Assembly: GCA_900541015.1 (NCBI GenBank)
Contig: UQIB01000007.1
Location: forward strand, 14,359-78,358
Reading direction: 5' to 3'
Length of the DNA stretch: 64,000 nucleotides
From: an uncultured Collinsella sp.
GTDB lineage: Bacteria > Actinomycetota > Coriobacteriia > Coriobacteriales > Coriobacteriaceae
The position numbers and the translations under genes were made by a program. The notes beneath the pieces are model-generated. The model saw only the letters and a list, made by a program, of their open reading frames with translations. It had not been told where the DNA came from and did no database searches. Below, in pieces: positions 1 through 11,536 of this stretch; the stretch's first letter is position 1, and every line of letters begins with the position of its first letter.

Positions 1-853
<853 letters not shown>

Positions 854-854
854 G

Positions 855-2294
855 TTAGTTCTCCTCGGTCTCAGCGGTCTCGGACTCAGCAAAGTTCCAG
901 CCGGCAAGGCGGTCCTTCGCGGTGTCGATGTCCAGGTAGTTCTCCTCGCCGTCCATGAGTCGCGTAAAGGCGGTAAAGAGATAGTGGGCATCGGTGGGGC
1001 CAGGCGAAGCCTCGGGGTGGTACTGGACCGAGAAGCACGGGGCGTCGAGCAGCTGGATGCCCTCGGCGGTGCCGTCGTTGAGGTTCACATGCGTCAGGCG
1101 AATGCGACCAAAGCGCTCGTTCATCACGACCGGCGCGATTCCGCGGCGCACCCAGACGCGCAGATCTCCATCGGCCGCATGCTCGGTCTCGCCGCCCGAA
1201 AGCTCGGGGACAAGCTTGCCCAGACTGGGGAACAGCAGGCCAAAGCCGTGGTTTTGCGCGGTGATCTCCACGCGGCGGCTCACCAGGTTCATGACCGGCT
1301 GGTTGCCACCGCGGTGACCGAACTTAAGCTTTTCCATCTGGGCGCCGCAGGCCAGGCTGATCATCTGGTGACCAAGACAAATACCAAAGACCGGCACCTT
1401 GCCGATCAGTTGCTGCACCTGCTCGTAGGTCTCCACCACGGCGTCGGGGTCGCCGGGGCCATTGGACAAAAAGACGCCGTCGGGATTCATGTCGAGCACC
1501 TCACTCGCAGGCGTGTCCCACGGCACGACGGTAAGGTCGCAGCCGGCGCGGACCAGCCCCTCCAGAATGCCGCGCTTCACACCGCAGTCGTAGGCGACCA
1601 CGTTGTGACGGGCAGGAGCGGCAGCCGAAAGCGCAAAGTCATGCATGGCAGGAAGGTCGACGGCGGTAAAGGCGTGGGGCTCAGGGCAGCTCACGGTCTT
1701 GACCAGGTTCTCGCCTACCAGCGTGGGCGCTGCGGCCAGACGCTCGGCAAGCTCGTCGACGTCGAAGATCTCGGTCGAGATAATGCCCATCTTGGAACCA
1801 TTGTCGCGCAGATGGCGCACCAGAGCGCGGGTGTCGACGCCCTCGATAGCGACGATGCCGTGGGCGCGCAGATACTCCGGCACGCTGACGGCCGAGCGCC
1901 AGTTAGAAGGCGTGGTGCACATGTCGCGAACGATCATGCCGCGCATAGCCGGAGCGCTCGCAGGGCGCACGGCGTCGCCGGGGAAGGCCGACTGGACGTC
2001 GGTCTCGTCGATACCGTAGTTGCCGATCTGCGGATAGGTCATGGTTACGATTTGGCCGGCATAACTCGGGTCGGTCATGACCTCAAAGTAGCCCTCGAGT
2101 GAGGTGTTGAAGCAGACTTCGCCGGTCGCGGTGCCCTCGGCGCCGCATGCACGTCCATAAAAAATGGTCCCATCCTCAAGATACAGGATGCAGGGACCGC
2201 AGGTGCCCTTGCTGGTTTTGGCCAGCATACGCTGGCAAAGCTCGCTGGGCGCGAAGGTGCGGGCGGCAGCGCCCGCGATATGGTTGTTCGCCAT
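855..2294 (-). CDS. carA: Carbamoyl-phosphate synthase small (glutaminase) subunit
   Basis: Hydrolyses glutamine and passes ammonia to CarB. 479 aa. The N-terminal CPSase small-chain domain is followed by a class I glutamine amidotransferase domain with nucleophile Cys306 (GICLGHQ) and the distal His426/Glu428 (YHPEASPGP). I start at the ATG at 2294 because AAGGAGAATT precedes it; an ATG seven codons further upstream has no such site. The protein is longer than usual (about 360-400 aa). Part of the excess is an insertion of about 30 residues between NHGFG and [11 protein letters not shown] in the amidotransferase domain; the tail is acidic. First gene of carAB, with its own upstream region next to the terminator of the neighbouring operon. 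Confidence 0.96.
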   Translation of the reverse strand: MANNHIAGAAARTFAPSELCQRMLAKTSKGTCGPCILYLEDGTIFYGRACGAEGTATGEVCFNTSLEGYFEVMTDPSYAGQIVTMTYPQIGNYGIDETDVQSAFPGDAVRPASAPAMRGMIVRDMCTTPSNWRSAVSVPEYLRAHGIVAIEGVDTRALVRHLRDNGSKMGIISTEIFDVDELAERLAAAPTLVGENLVKTVSCPEPHAFTAVDLPAMHDFALSAAAPARHNVVAYDCGVKRGILEGLVRAGCDLTVVPWDTPASEVLDMNPDGVFLSNGPGDPDAVVETYEQVQQLIGKVPVFGICLGHQMISLACGAQMEKLKFGHRGGNQPVMNLVSRRVEITAQNHGFGLLFPSLGKLVPELSGGETEHAADGDLRVWVRRGIAPVVMNERFGRIRLTHVNLNDGTAEGIQLLDAPCFSVQYHPEASPGPTDAHYLFTAFTRLMDGEENYLDIDTAKDRLAGWNFAESETAETEEN

Positions 2295-2305
2295 AATTCT
2301 CCTTC

Positions 2306-2323
2306 CCGGTCTCACAGGACCGG
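2306..2323 (-). promoter_or_regulatory. Short hairpin in the carA leader
   Basis: A 6-bp inverted repeat (CCGGTC / GACCGG, 6-nt loop) lies just upstream of the carA ribosome binding site on the minus strand. It could modulate carAB translation or be incidental. I see no PyrR-type attenuator with a T-run. Confidence 0.3.
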
Positions 2324-2453
2324 CTTAAAGGTGTGTAGTTAGGCCTCGCGGTATTGTAACCGCAAGCATGCCTCATGGCGTTAATTTCATCGAAATGTTT
2401 ACGAAATGATAATTATGACTTTCTATGCATAATGATTTCTCTGGGACGGGGAT

Positions 2454-2494
2454 TAAAAAATCATCCCGCGGGGCTTGTGGCTCACGCGGGATGA
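2454..2494 (-). terminator. Rho-independent terminator of the ABC exporter operon
   Basis: Perfect 10-bp stem (2461-2470 with 2485-2494) with a 14-nt loop. On the minus strand it is followed by TTTTTTAATC. It sits seven bases past the stop of the one-TM protein gene and ends the ABC exporter operon before carA. Confidence 0.9.
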
Positions 2495-2501
2495 TGGCGT
2501 C

Positions 2502-3467
2502 TTACTTTTTCTTGTCCTGTTCCAGCAGTTCGGACGGTGTGCGATCGGGCTTGCCGCCGCGGAAAATCTCGCGGCCATGCAGACGATGTTCCAGGTCACG
2601 CTCGGCCTTTTCCTCGTCAATCTTGGTCTGGCTCACCACCGGGTCCTCAATCAACGACGACACCGAGTTCACCTGCTTCTGAATGCGCTCGGCGATGGTG
2701 TCATCCATACTCACGATGCGCATCTTCCAGTCGATACTCGTGGCGTTGGATGAGCTCTTGGTCCACACGAACGTCAAAATGGCGCTCTGGTGGCCGCGCG
2801 CGGGGAACATGCCAAAGAAGGAATCGTGCTGAATGTTGCTATCCTCGTCGATATAGGCGTGAACGTTATACACCACGCGGTCGATCTTATCGTTGAGCAA
2901 CGCGTTGGTCGCAAGCGCCGCAGCCTGAATCTGCCCGTTGGACAGCAGCTCGAGCTCGTTGGCAGACGATGTGTCCAACACCGTCACCTCGACCGTGCCC
3001 GTGTGTTCATCGGCTTCATCGACGGTAAAGTCGAGCGGGAACTGCGTAAAGCCGTTGCCCCACTCAAGGCCGCCCTTCAGCGCCGTCGAAACGGTATCGA
3101 CCGAAACGCTCTCGGACAGGTTGGCGGTATTCAGACGGCGCATCACGCCGTAGCCGATCTGCATGCCCACGATCAGCACCAAAATACCGATGACCACGGC
3201 CATCGCGGTCTTCGTAATGGTATGGCTCACCTGCGAGCCCGAAGGATCGTCCTCGGACAGCGGGTCGATATGTTTTGCCTGGCTCGCGCGGTCCTCGCTG
3301 CGCAGCTGCGCTAGCGCCGCTTTGTCACCGCTCTTGGCCGCCGCCTCCTTCTCGCGCATGCGCTCGGTGCGCTTTTTTGCAAGCGTGGGATCCAAGACAC
3401 CGGATGCATCGATTTCGGAGAATAACTCCGTCACTTCTTCCGGAGTCAAAGGGTTCTTGTCAGCCAT
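2502..3467 (-). CDS. Conserved hypothetical protein with one transmembrane segment
   Basis: 321 aa, no family recognised. The first 85 or so residues are charged and hydrophilic, including a Lys/Glu-rich stretch (KKRTERMREKEAAAK). One clear membrane helix follows (about residues 88-108, AMAVVIGILVLIVGM). Then comes an extracytoplasmic-type domain of about 170 residues and a charged Lys-rich tail ending in KKK. It starts 19 bases after the ABC exporter stop and shares its terminator, so the two are probably co-transcribed. A partner or accessory of the exporter is possible but is inference from context only. Confidence 0.8.
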   Translation of the reverse strand: MADKNPLTPEEVTELFSEIDASGVLDPTLAKKRTERMREKEAAAKSGDKAALAQLRSEDRASQAKHIDPLSEDDPSGSQVSHTITKTAMAVVIGILVLIVGMQIGYGVMRRLNTANLSESVSVDTVSTALKGGLEWGNGFTQFPLDFTVDEADEHTGTVEVTVLDTSSANELELLSNGQIQAAALATNALLNDKIDRVVYNVHAYIDEDSNIQHDSFFGMFPARGHQSAILTFVWTKSSSNATSIDWKMRIVSMDDTIAERIQKQVNSVSSLIEDPVVSQTKIDEEKAERDLEHRLHGREIFRGGKPDRTPSELLEQDKKK

Positions 3468-3486
3468 AAACTTCCTGTCATATCAA

Positions 3487-5259
3487 TCAGTCGAGCTCGT
3501 GCGCACGCGCACCTTCGAACTGCATTCGATAGTAACGGGCATAGGTGCCGCCACGGGCGAGAAGCTCCTCGTGCGTGCCACGCTCCACAACGCGACCATG
3601 CTCAACGGTCGCAATCTCATCGGCATGCTTAATGGTCGAAAGACGGTGGGCGATGATAATCGTGGTGCGGCCGCGCGCCAGCTCTTCGAGTGACTCCTGC
3701 ACCGCCTCCTCGCTCTCGTTATCCAAAGCACTCGTCGCCTCGTCCAAAATCAGGATCTTGGGGTTCTTGAGAAACACGCGCGCGATGGCGACGCGCTGCT
3801 TCTGTCCGCCCGAAAGACGGCTGCCGCGCTCGCCCACGACCGTGTCATAACCCTGTGGAAGCGACTCGATAAAGGCATCGATGTTGGCGCGACGGGCGGC
3901 TTCGGCGATCTCTTCTGCTGTAGCGCCCGGCTTGCCGTAGGCGATGTTCTCGCCAATCGTACCGTCAAACAGATAGACATCCTGCTGCACCAGGCCGATG
4001 GCACGGCGTAGGCTCTGCTGCGTCACATCGCGCACGTCCTGACCATCGATGCTAATGGATCCGGCAGCCACGTCATAAAAGCGCGGCAGCAGCGAACAGG
4101 TCGTGGACTTGCCACCGCCCGAAGGGCCGACCAAAGCGATGGTCTGACCGGGCTTGATGGACAGGTTCATATGGTCGATAACGGGACGCTCGTCGGCATC
4201 GCCCTCGCCCAGCTCAACATCCTCGTAGTTAAAGCACACGTCGTGATACTCCACGGCGCCGGCAGTCACCTGCAGATCCGTAGCGCCCGGCTTGTCCTGG
4301 ATATCTGGCGCGGTCGAGAGCACCTCATCCATGCGCTTAAAGCCGGCGATAGCCTTCTGATACATCTCGGCCGAATTGACGAGTGTCTCGAGCGGTGTGC
4401 AGAACAGCGAAATGTAGAGCGCAAACGTCGCCATATCAACCGCCTGCAGCTGGCCTTGGGCAACCAGCCAACCGCCGAGCAGTACCACGATCACGTAGAG
4501 CACACCCGAGAGCAGGCCATACGTCGCGGTATAGACGCCCATGGCGTGATACATGTTTTCCTTGGACGAAAGATAGCGATTGTTGGAGGCGCGGAACTTG
4601 AAACGTTCGGTCTCCTCATTAGCAAAGCTCTTGACCACGCGCATGCCCGCCAGCGAATCCTGCAGCTGCGCATTGATGCCACTGATCTTTTTGCGGTTGT
4701 CGCTAAAGACCTCGCGCATACGCATGTTCTGCCAAAACATGATGACCGCAAACACCGCCGTCACCACGGCCATAGCGAGCGCCAGCACCGGGGCGATGGT
4801 AAAGAGGATCACAAACGAGCCAATGATCTCGATGCCGCAGATGATGATCCACTCGGGCACATGGTGCGCCGCCTCGCAGATATCGAACAGGTCGTTGACC
4901 ACGCGGCTCATCATGTCACCCGAGCTGTTGCGGTCGAAGTACGCAAAGCTAAAGCGCTCATACTGGTCGAACAGGTCCTCGCGCATCTTGGACTCCATGC
5001 GCGCGCCCATCACGTGACCCCAATAGCTCACAAAGTAGCGGCAGGCGCAGCGGACGGCATACATCAACACCAAGCCCACCGCGATCATACCGAGCGCCTG
5101 CATAATGGCAGCCTGACCCTGGGTAAAGAGCCCGCCGGCCAGATTGCGCAGAATAATGGGGAACGCCAGGTCAATGGCGGCAAGCACCAGAGCACAAACA
5201 GTATCAGCAACAAAAAGCCCCATCTGGGGCCCGTAATACGAAAGAAACCTCTTAAACAT
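3487..5259 (-). CDS. ABC exporter, fused membrane and ATP-binding domains
   Basis: 590-aa half-transporter of the multidrug/lipid exporter type, expected to act as a homodimer in the membrane. The N-terminal 310 or so residues hold an ABC transmembrane type 1 domain with about six helices. The ATPase domain has Walker A GPSGGGKST, signature LSGGQKQR, Walker B ILILDEATSALD and H-loop IAHRLSTI. The open frame extends 98 codons further upstream, but that part covers a palindromic intergenic element. The start at 5259 (MFKRFLSYYG) has GAGGA eight bases upstream and begins the conserved domain. Substrate unknown. First gene of a two-gene operon with the one-TM protein. Confidence 0.93.
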   Translation of the reverse strand: MFKRFLSYYGPQMGLFVADTVCALVLAAIDLAFPIILRNLAGGLFTQGQAAIMQALGMIAVGLVLMYAVRCACRYFVSYWGHVMGARMESKMREDLFDQYERFSFAYFDRNSSGDMMSRVVNDLFDICEAAHHVPEWIIICGIEIIGSFVILFTIAPVLALAMAVVTAVFAVIMFWQNMRMREVFSDNRKKISGINAQLQDSLAGMRVVKSFANEETERFKFRASNNRYLSSKENMYHAMGVYTATYGLLSGVLYVIVVLLGGWLVAQGQLQAVDMATFALYISLFCTPLETLVNSAEMYQKAIAGFKRMDEVLSTAPDIQDKPGATDLQVTAGAVEYHDVCFNYEDVELGEGDADERPVIDHMNLSIKPGQTIALVGPSGGGKSTTCSLLPRFYDVAAGSISIDGQDVRDVTQQSLRRAIGLVQQDVYLFDGTIGENIAYGKPGATAEEIAEAARRANIDAFIESLPQGYDTVVGERGSRLSGGQKQRVAIARVFLKNPKILILDEATSALDNESEEAVQESLEELARGRTTIIIAHRLSTIKHADEIATVEHGRVVERGTHEELLARGGTYARYYRMQFEGARAHELD

Positions 5260-5357
5260 GCAGTCCTCGAAGAGAAATAAATAGCGTGATAAATCCGGTT
5301 GAGCCGGTCGGGCTGAAAACAAAGCGTCCCAACAAACATAACGCCGATGTTCTAGCA

Positions 5358-5475
5358 ACGTCAGCGAAAACGTCCCCAAGCGAGCAAGGTGCCTTGAAAG
5401 AGGAGCGACGCGTACTTCGGTACGCGAGCGACGATTGAAAGGCAGATTGCCGCTTAGGGGCGTTTGCAGCGTCGA
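5358..5475. repeat. Long imperfect inverted repeat with TTCG loop
   Basis: About 118 bp between the NUDIX and ABC exporter genes fold into one imperfect hairpin. The centre is GCGTAC-TTCG-GTACGC (loop 5416-5419). The outer arms share AAACG(T/C)CCC(C/T)AAGCG and TGCCTT blocks in inverted order. No T-run follows on either side, so it is not a simple terminator. Confidence 0.6.
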
Positions 5476-5478
5476 CTC

Positions 5479-5506
5479 GTTACGCGGTTTGGCAAAACCG
5501 CGTAAC
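5479..5506 (-). terminator. Stem-loop directly after the NUDIX gene
   Basis: Perfect 12-bp stem (5479-5490 with 5495-5506) and 4-nt loop, beginning at the base after the NUDIX stop codon on the minus strand. No T-run follows. It could be a weak terminator, an mRNA 3'-end protector, or part of the neighbouring palindromic element. Confidence 0.5.
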
Positions 5507-6202
5507 CTAGAGCTCCGTGCCCCCAAGGCGGTGCGCGATGCTGTCGCAGGCAAGCGCGCCTACGACGGTCTTGGCGTCTTCGATCTTGCCGTCGAGCACG
5601 GCGTCGATCAGCTCGTGCAGCGGCACCAGGTCCACGTTGACAAACTCGTCATCATCGGGGTTGGGCGCATCAAACTCGAGCTTGGTAGCCAAGTAGATGT
5701 GGATGATCTCATCGCAAAAACCGCAGGACGTGACAATCGACGTCAGAAAGCGAATACGACCAGCCCTAAAGCCCGTCTCCTCATGCAGTTCGCGCTTGGC
5801 ACAATCGAGCGGGTCCTCGCCTGGATCGAGCTTGCCGGCGGGAATCTCGACCGTCACGCGGTCGATGGCGGTGCGGTACTGACGCACCAGTACGATCTTG
5901 CCGCTCTCGGTCAGTGCCACAACGGCCGCCGCACCCGGATGGCGAACGATATCGCGGGCGCTGCGGTGGCCGTTGGGCAGCTCAACCTCAAGACGGTGGA
6001 CGTCGAGGATCTTACCCTTCCAGGCGCACTCCTCCGAAAGAATCTTCTCGTGCAGCTCGGCATCGTGCGGGTCGTCATCGCCCAGCACCAGCGCCGGCTC
6101 GTCAGCGACCTCGCCACCAGGCTCGCCCTCGGCGTGCCCATACAAGCGGCTGTCCTCTTCGACGATCTGCGCGTCCACGAGCTCTTCGTTCTTCTCGTCC
6201 AT
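5507..6202 (-). CDS. NUDIX hydrolase, ADP-ribose pyrophosphatase type
   Basis: 231 aa. Likely hydrolyses ADP-ribose or a related nucleoside diphosphate sugar. The Nudix box is complete: G-x5-E (GKLDPGE) followed by RELHEETG. The N-terminal 50 or so residues are acidic and poorly conserved; the following segment with ERLEVELPNG-type beta strands (here HRLEVELPNG) and RQYRTAIDRVTVEIPAGKL is typical of the ADP-ribose pyrophosphatase subfamily. Two ATGs compete. The one at 6202 has GAGAGGA nine bases upstream, whereas the same site abuts the ATG at 6211, so I prefer 6202. It starts 21 bases after purD and is probably co-transcribed with it. Confidence 0.9.
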   Translation of the reverse strand: MDEKNEELVDAQIVEEDSRLYGHAEGEPGGEVADEPALVLGDDDPHDAELHEKILSEECAWKGKILDVHRLEVELPNGHRSARDIVRHPGAAAVVALTESGKIVLVRQYRTAIDRVTVEIPAGKLDPGEDPLDCAKRELHEETGFRAGRIRFLTSIVTSCGFCDEIIHIYLATKLEFDAPNPDDDEFVNVDLVPLHELIDAVLDGKIEDAKTVVGALACDSIAHRLGGTEL

Positions 6203-6223
6203 CCGTCTCATTCCTCTCGGACT

Positions 6224-7528
6224 TTAGGCATCCCAGGCGTCGCGACCGCGCAGCGCGCGCAGGCCGATGTCGTGACGCAGGGTCTTGCCCTCAAAATCAA
6301 TCTTCTCGCAGGCCTCGTAGGCAAGGTTGCGAGCGTTCTCGAACGTGTCGCCCAGAGCGGTCACGGCAAGCACGCGGCCACCATTGGTCACGAGCTGGCC
6401 GTCCACCACAGCAGTGCCCGCGTGGTACACGGTCACGTTCTCCATGGCCTCGGCATCCTCAATACCGGTGATGACCTTGCCTTTCTCGTAGCTGCCGGGG
6501 TAGCCCGCGCTCGTCAGGACAACGGCCACGGCCCACTCGTCGCGCCAGTCGAGTTCAATCTGGTCGAGCTCGCAGTTGGCACAAGCCAGCATGACCTCGA
6601 CTAGGTCGTTCTTAAGGCGCGGCAGCACGACCTGCGTCTCGGGGTCGCCAAAGCGGGCATTGAACTCCAGCACCTTGGGGCCGGCAGGCGTGAGCATAAA
6701 GCCGCCGTACAGGCAGCCGCGGTAGTCGATACCCTCGGCAGCGAGCTCGGCCACGGTCTGCTCCATGACCGCCACCATGGTGGCGTGCTCCTCGTCAGTC
6801 ACGATGGGCACCGGGCTGTAGACGCCCATGCCGCCGGTGTTGGGGCCCTTGTCGCCCTCGAGCGCGCGCTTGTGGTCCTGCGAGGTGGCCATGGGGCGCA
6901 CGGTCTTGCCGTCGGTAAAGGCCAACAGCGAGCACTCGGGGCCGGTCAGCATCTCCTCGATGACCACGGTATTGCCAGCATCGCCAAAGGTGCCGCCAAA
7001 GCACTCGCGCACGGCCTCCTCGGCCTGCTCAAGTTCGGTCGCCACGATAACGCCCTTGCCCGCGGCAAGGCCGTCGGCCTTGACGACCAGCGGGGCGCCT
7101 TGCTCGCGTACGTAGGCGAGAGCCGAAGCCTCGTCGGTAAACGAGCCGTAGGCTGCCGTCGGAATGCCCGCACGCTCCATGAGCTGCTTGGAGAACAGCT
7201 TGGAGCCCTCCATCTGGGCACCCTCGGCACCCGGGCCAAAGCAGGGAATACCCGCCGCGCGCACGGCGTCGGCCACGCCCGCCACGAGCGGAGCCTCGGG
7301 GCCAATTACCACGAGTCCGCATCCGTGGCTCTGAGCAAACGCTGCCACGGCCGCAGGATCGCAGTCGTCGAGAACAACGTTCTCGCCGCAGCTCGCGGTG
7401 CCGCCGTTGCCCGGCGCGATGTAGAGCTTGCCGGCGCGCGGTGATGCTGCGAGCTTAGCTGCCAAAGCATGCTCGCGGCCGCCGCTGCCCAACAACAGGA
7501 TGTCGATGGTTTGAGTGTCCGCCTTCAA
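6224..7528 (-). CDS. purD: Phosphoribosylamine-glycine ligase (GARS)
   Basis: Second step of de novo purine synthesis: joins glycine to phosphoribosylamine using ATP. About 434 aa, normal for the family. N domain [12 protein letters not shown] near the start, ATP-grasp domain with [13 protein letters not shown], and C-terminal motifs [10 protein letters not shown] and [13 protein letters not shown] choose a TTG start at 7528: GAGGAGG lies five bases upstream and the conserved fold begins about ten codons later. The open frame upstream of it crosses a terminator hairpin. It follows purA on the same strand but is separated from it by that hairpin. Confidence 0.94.
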   Translation of the reverse strand: MKADTQTIDILLLGSGGREHALAAKLAASPRAGKLYIAPGNGGTASCGENVVLDDCDPAAVAAFAQSHGCGLVVIGPEAPLVAGVADAVRAAGIPCFGPGAEGAQMEGSKLFSKQLMERAGIPTAAYGSFTDEASALAYVREQGAPLVVKADGLAAGKGVIVATELEQAEEAVRECFGGTFGDAGNTVVIEEMLTGPECSLLAFTDGKTVRPMATSQDHKRALEGDKGPNTGGMGVYSPVPIVTDEEHATMVAVMEQTVAELAAEGIDYRGCLYGGFMLTPAGPKVLEFNARFGDPETQVVLPRLKNDLVEVMLACANCELDQIELDWRDEWAVAVVLTSAGYPGSYEKGKVITGIEDAEAMENVTVYHAGTAVVDGQLVTNGGRVLAVTALGDTFENARNLAYEACEKIDFEGKTLRHDIGLRALRGRDAWDA

Positions 7529-7582
7529 GGGTGCCTCCTCTATGGATGAATGGCCCGCTCCGCGCGAGCCCTTTGCAAGCAA

Positions 7583-7624
7583 ATATACCCCTCGGCCGCC
7601 CGTCCGGGCTGCAAAGGGGTATAT
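7583..7624 (-). terminator. Terminator-like hairpin between purA and purD
   Basis: 10-bp perfect outer stem (7583-7592 ATATACCCCT with 7615-7624), with a GC-rich inner part and TTTGC following on the minus strand. It lies 22 bases after purA and about 55 before purD, so it may only partly uncouple them. Confidence 0.65.
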
Positions 7625-7646
7625 CGCAATAACCAAATAGTCCCGA

Positions 7647-8942
<1,296 letters not shown>

Positions 8943-9026
8943 TTACATTCATGGACTGTCTACGCGCCACGGCGGCACGCAGAAGCACAAAACATTCCCA
9001 GTATACCCGTGCAACGGGCGCCTGTC

Positions 9027-10418
9027 CTACTCCTCGGCATGTGCCCCATCAAGCTCATAGAACTTGGTGGATGCCGGCAGGAACATCAGGTCGACGTCGC
9101 CGATCGGGCCCGAACGGTTCTTGGCCACGACGATACGCGTAACGCCCTCGTCGGGTCGATCGTCGCGCGAGGCTTCGGCCTCGTCGGCGGAGCGGTCCAA
9201 GAACATAACGATATCGGCGTCCTGCTCGATGGAGCCCGATTCACGAAGGTCGGAAAGCTGCGGGCGCTTGCCGGTACGGGATTCGACCTGACGTGACAGC
9301 TGCGACAGCGCGATGAGCGGAATCTTGAGCTCCTTGGCCATGATCTTCAGACCACGCGACATCTCCGAAACCTCGACGGTACGGCTCTCGGAGCGGCGTC
9401 CCGGCGGAGGACTCACCAGCTGCAGGTAGTCCAGGATGATGATGGCCTTCTCCTTGTTATGGAGCATACGGCGGCTCTTGGCGCGAATCTCGGTCACTGT
9501 GGTGCCGGGCGTATCGTCAATCAGAATATCCAGCTTGGACAAGGTCTGCGTGGCCTCGTTGATATTGGCCCACTGCTCGGGGCTAATGCGGCCCATGCGG
9601 AAGTCACTGATCGAGATCATGGCGTAGGCGCAAATCAGACGCTGGGCAATTTCTTTGCCCGACATCTCCAGCGAGAAGAAGCCGACGGTATAACCAGCAG
9701 CGGCAGCGTTGAGCGCCAGATTCAGGGCGAACGACGTCTTACCCACGGCAGGACGGGCGCCGATGATAATGAGCTGGCCCTCGCGAAAACCCATGAGCAT
9801 GCGGTCGAGCGACGGGAAGCCCGTGGGCACGCCCGCAGCCTGGCCACCGGCCTGGCACACTTCCTCGGCCTCGTTATAGGCCTCGACCATAAACTCGGTC
9901 AGCGTCTTGTAGCTCGACTTGACCTCGCGTGCCGTGACCTTGAGCAGCTTGCTCTCGGCTAGCTCCACGACCTCTTTGGTGTCGGTGGGGGCGTTATATG
10001 CCAGCGCGTTGATCTCGTTGGTGGCGCCGATCAGCTCGCGCAGCATCGAGTCGCGACGCACGATGGCGGCATGGTGCTGCCAGTTGACGAGCGACAGGGT
10101 CTGACCCATCAACTCCAAAATGTACGCTTCGCCGCCCACGGCATCGAGCTTGTTGATGCTTCGCAGGTAATCGATCAGCGAGATGGAGTCGATGGGAATG
10201 CGGCTGTTGTACATATCGACCATCGCGGTATAGATGGTCTTATGAATGGGCCGGTAGAAATCATCGGGCTGCAGCTCGACCTGGGCCTCTTCGACCACCT
10301 CGGGCGATAGCAGCATAGCGGCCAGTACATTGGCCTCTGCATCTTGGTTTTGGGGAAGACCCAACTTTGAGCCGCGGTCCTCAACCGTCAGCCCGGTCTC
10401 CCTATCGTCATATGCCAT
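9027..10418 (-). CDS. dnaB: Replicative DNA helicase
   Basis: Hexameric 5'-3' helicase at the replication fork. 463 aa. The DnaB N-terminal domain (GLPQNQDAEANVLAAMLLSPE) is followed by the RecA-like domain with Walker A GARPAVGKTS, Walker B IIILDYLQL, and SQLSRQVESR and QDADIVMFL near the end. The start at 10418 (MAYDDRE) has GAGG six bases upstream; four in-frame codons before it include another ATG without a better site. It follows rplI, but the rplI terminator separates them, so dnaB probably has its own promoter within 10431-10570. No intein is seen. The probable loader DciA is encoded at 25.4 kb. Confidence 0.96.
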   Translation of the reverse strand: MAYDDRETGLTVEDRGSKLGLPQNQDAEANVLAAMLLSPEVVEEAQVELQPDDFYRPIHKTIYTAMVDMYNSRIPIDSISLIDYLRSINKLDAVGGEAYILELMGQTLSLVNWQHHAAIVRRDSMLRELIGATNEINALAYNAPTDTKEVVELAESKLLKVTAREVKSSYKTLTEFMVEAYNEAEEVCQAGGQAAGVPTGFPSLDRMLMGFREGQLIIIGARPAVGKTSFALNLALNAAAAGYTVGFFSLEMSGKEIAQRLICAYAMISISDFRMGRISPEQWANINEATQTLSKLDILIDDTPGTTVTEIRAKSRRMLHNKEKAIIILDYLQLVSPPPGRRSESRTVEVSEMSRGLKIMAKELKIPLIALSQLSRQVESRTGKRPQLSDLRESGSIEQDADIVMFLDRSADEAEASRDDRPDEGVTRIVVAKNRSGPIGDVDLMFLPASTKFYELDGAHAEE

Positions 10419-10570
10419 GAGCATCCTCATTCATATCGCTTGCGAGCATCCATAGTATCAGCCATGGTCCCAAAACGCGCCGCGCGCCGCCAATCATCAC
10501 CGAACCAAACGGATGAACGGTCCTGTATATAGGACTTCGGCGCAACGTTCGCCATGACACTCACTCAGCG

Positions 10571-10610
10571 CAAAAAACAAAAGGGCGCCCTGGTTTCCCA
10601 GAGCGCCCTT
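10571..10610 (-). terminator. Terminator of the rpsF-ssb-rpsR-rplI operon
   Basis: GC-rich stem AAGGGCGC...GCGCCCTT (10581-10610) continuing into CTGG/CCAG. On the minus strand it is followed by TTGTTTTTTG. It lies about 30 bases after rplI. Confidence 0.9.
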
Positions 10611-10642
10611 CTTAGAACAAGATTGTTGCGTTGCAGCAAATG

Positions 10643-11182
10643 CTACTCGGCAGCAGCCTCAGTCTCGACCTCGGCGGTCTCGGCCTCGGCGACCTCAGCG
10701 GCCTCCTCGACCTCAGCCTCGGCAGCGAGCTCCTCGGCGGTAACGCCGACGAGAACGACAACCTCGGCCTTGATCTCGCGGTACAGCGAGATGGCAACGG
10801 TGTGGGCACCGGCAACCTTGATGGGCTTACCGAGCTCGACGCGCTTGCGGTCGATGTCCATACCGAGCTGAGCCTTGATGGCGTCAGCGATCATAGCGGC
10901 GGTAACAGAGCCAAAGAGGATGCCCTCGTCGCCGACCTTGACGTCAACGGTGACCGTCTTGCCCTCGAAGGCAGCCTTGGTCTCGTTGGCGGTAGCCAGA
11001 CGGACGGCCTCACGCTTGGCGATGTTGTTGCGACGCTCGTCAAGCTGCTTGAGGTTGCCCTTGGTGGCGGCAACAGCGAGCTTCTTGGGGAACAGGAAGT
11101 TCTCAGCGTAACCCTGAGCGACCTCTACGACGTCACCCTCGCCGCCCTTGCCCTTGATCTCATCGAGAAGAATAACCTTCAT
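10643..11182 (-). CDS. rplI: Large ribosomal subunit protein bL9 with acidic tail
   Basis: 179 aa. The N-terminal bL9 domain starts MKVILLDEIKGKGGEGD and holds the signature GYAENFLFPKKLA; the C-terminal RNA-binding domain ends near residue 150. The last 30 or so residues are an extension made almost only of Ala and Glu (such as AEVEEAAEVAEAETAEV). bL9 is usually about 148-150 residues, so the extension is extra. Last gene of the rpsF-ssb-rpsR-rplI operon, starting 15 bases after rpsR, with a strong terminator behind it. Confidence 0.95.
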   Translation of the reverse strand: MKVILLDEIKGKGGEGDVVEVAQGYAENFLFPKKLAVAATKGNLKQLDERRNNIAKREAVRLATANETKAAFEGKTVTVDVKVGDEGILFGSVTAAMIADAIKAQLGMDIDRKRVELGKPIKVAGAHTVAISLYREIKAEVVVLVGVTAEELAAEAEVEEAAEVAEAETAEVETEAAAE

Positions 11183-11197
11183 GATGCGTCTCCCTTC

Positions 11198-11464
11198 TTA
11201 GCCGCGGTCGCGGTTGCCACGAGAGGAAACCACGGGGACGGTGTACGGCAGGAGAGCCATCTCGCGGGCGCGCTTGATGGCGTTGGCGATGTCATGCTGA
11301 TGCTGCGTGCAAGCGCCAGTGACGCGACGGGGCTTGATCTTGCCACGGTCGGTCATGTACTTACGGAGAAGCTGAGTGTCCTTATAGTCGATGAACTCAG
11401 TGTTCTCCTTGCAGAACTGGCAGTACTTACGACGCGGCTGACGTGCAGAAAAATCATTAGCCAT
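11198..11464 (-). CDS. rpsR: Small ribosomal subunit protein bS18
   Basis: 88 aa, normal length. The core [19 protein letters not shown] and [18 protein letters not shown] are typical. The CxxC pair with a further Cys and His suggests the zinc-binding form of S18 (inference). The start at 11464 (MANDFSARQ) is chosen because the family begins here; AAAGG lies nine bases upstream. A longer frame adds 17 unrelated residues. Third gene of the S6-SSB-S18-L9 operon. Confidence 0.95.
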   Translation of the reverse strand: MANDFSARQPRRKYCQFCKENTEFIDYKDTQLLRKYMTDRGKIKPRRVTGACTQHQHDIANAIKRAREMALLPYTVPVVSSRGNRDRG

Positions 11465-11536
11465 GTCAAAATACCTTTCATTTGGCAACTTCGGCGAACC
11501 GAAGCCGCCTCTCACTCAAAAATAGGTGAACAACCC

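Noticed and set aside
5260..5553. 98-codon N-terminal extension of the ABC exporter
   Set aside because: It crosses an intergenic palindrome and has no similarity to exporter N termini; the ATG at 5259 has a good ribosome site.
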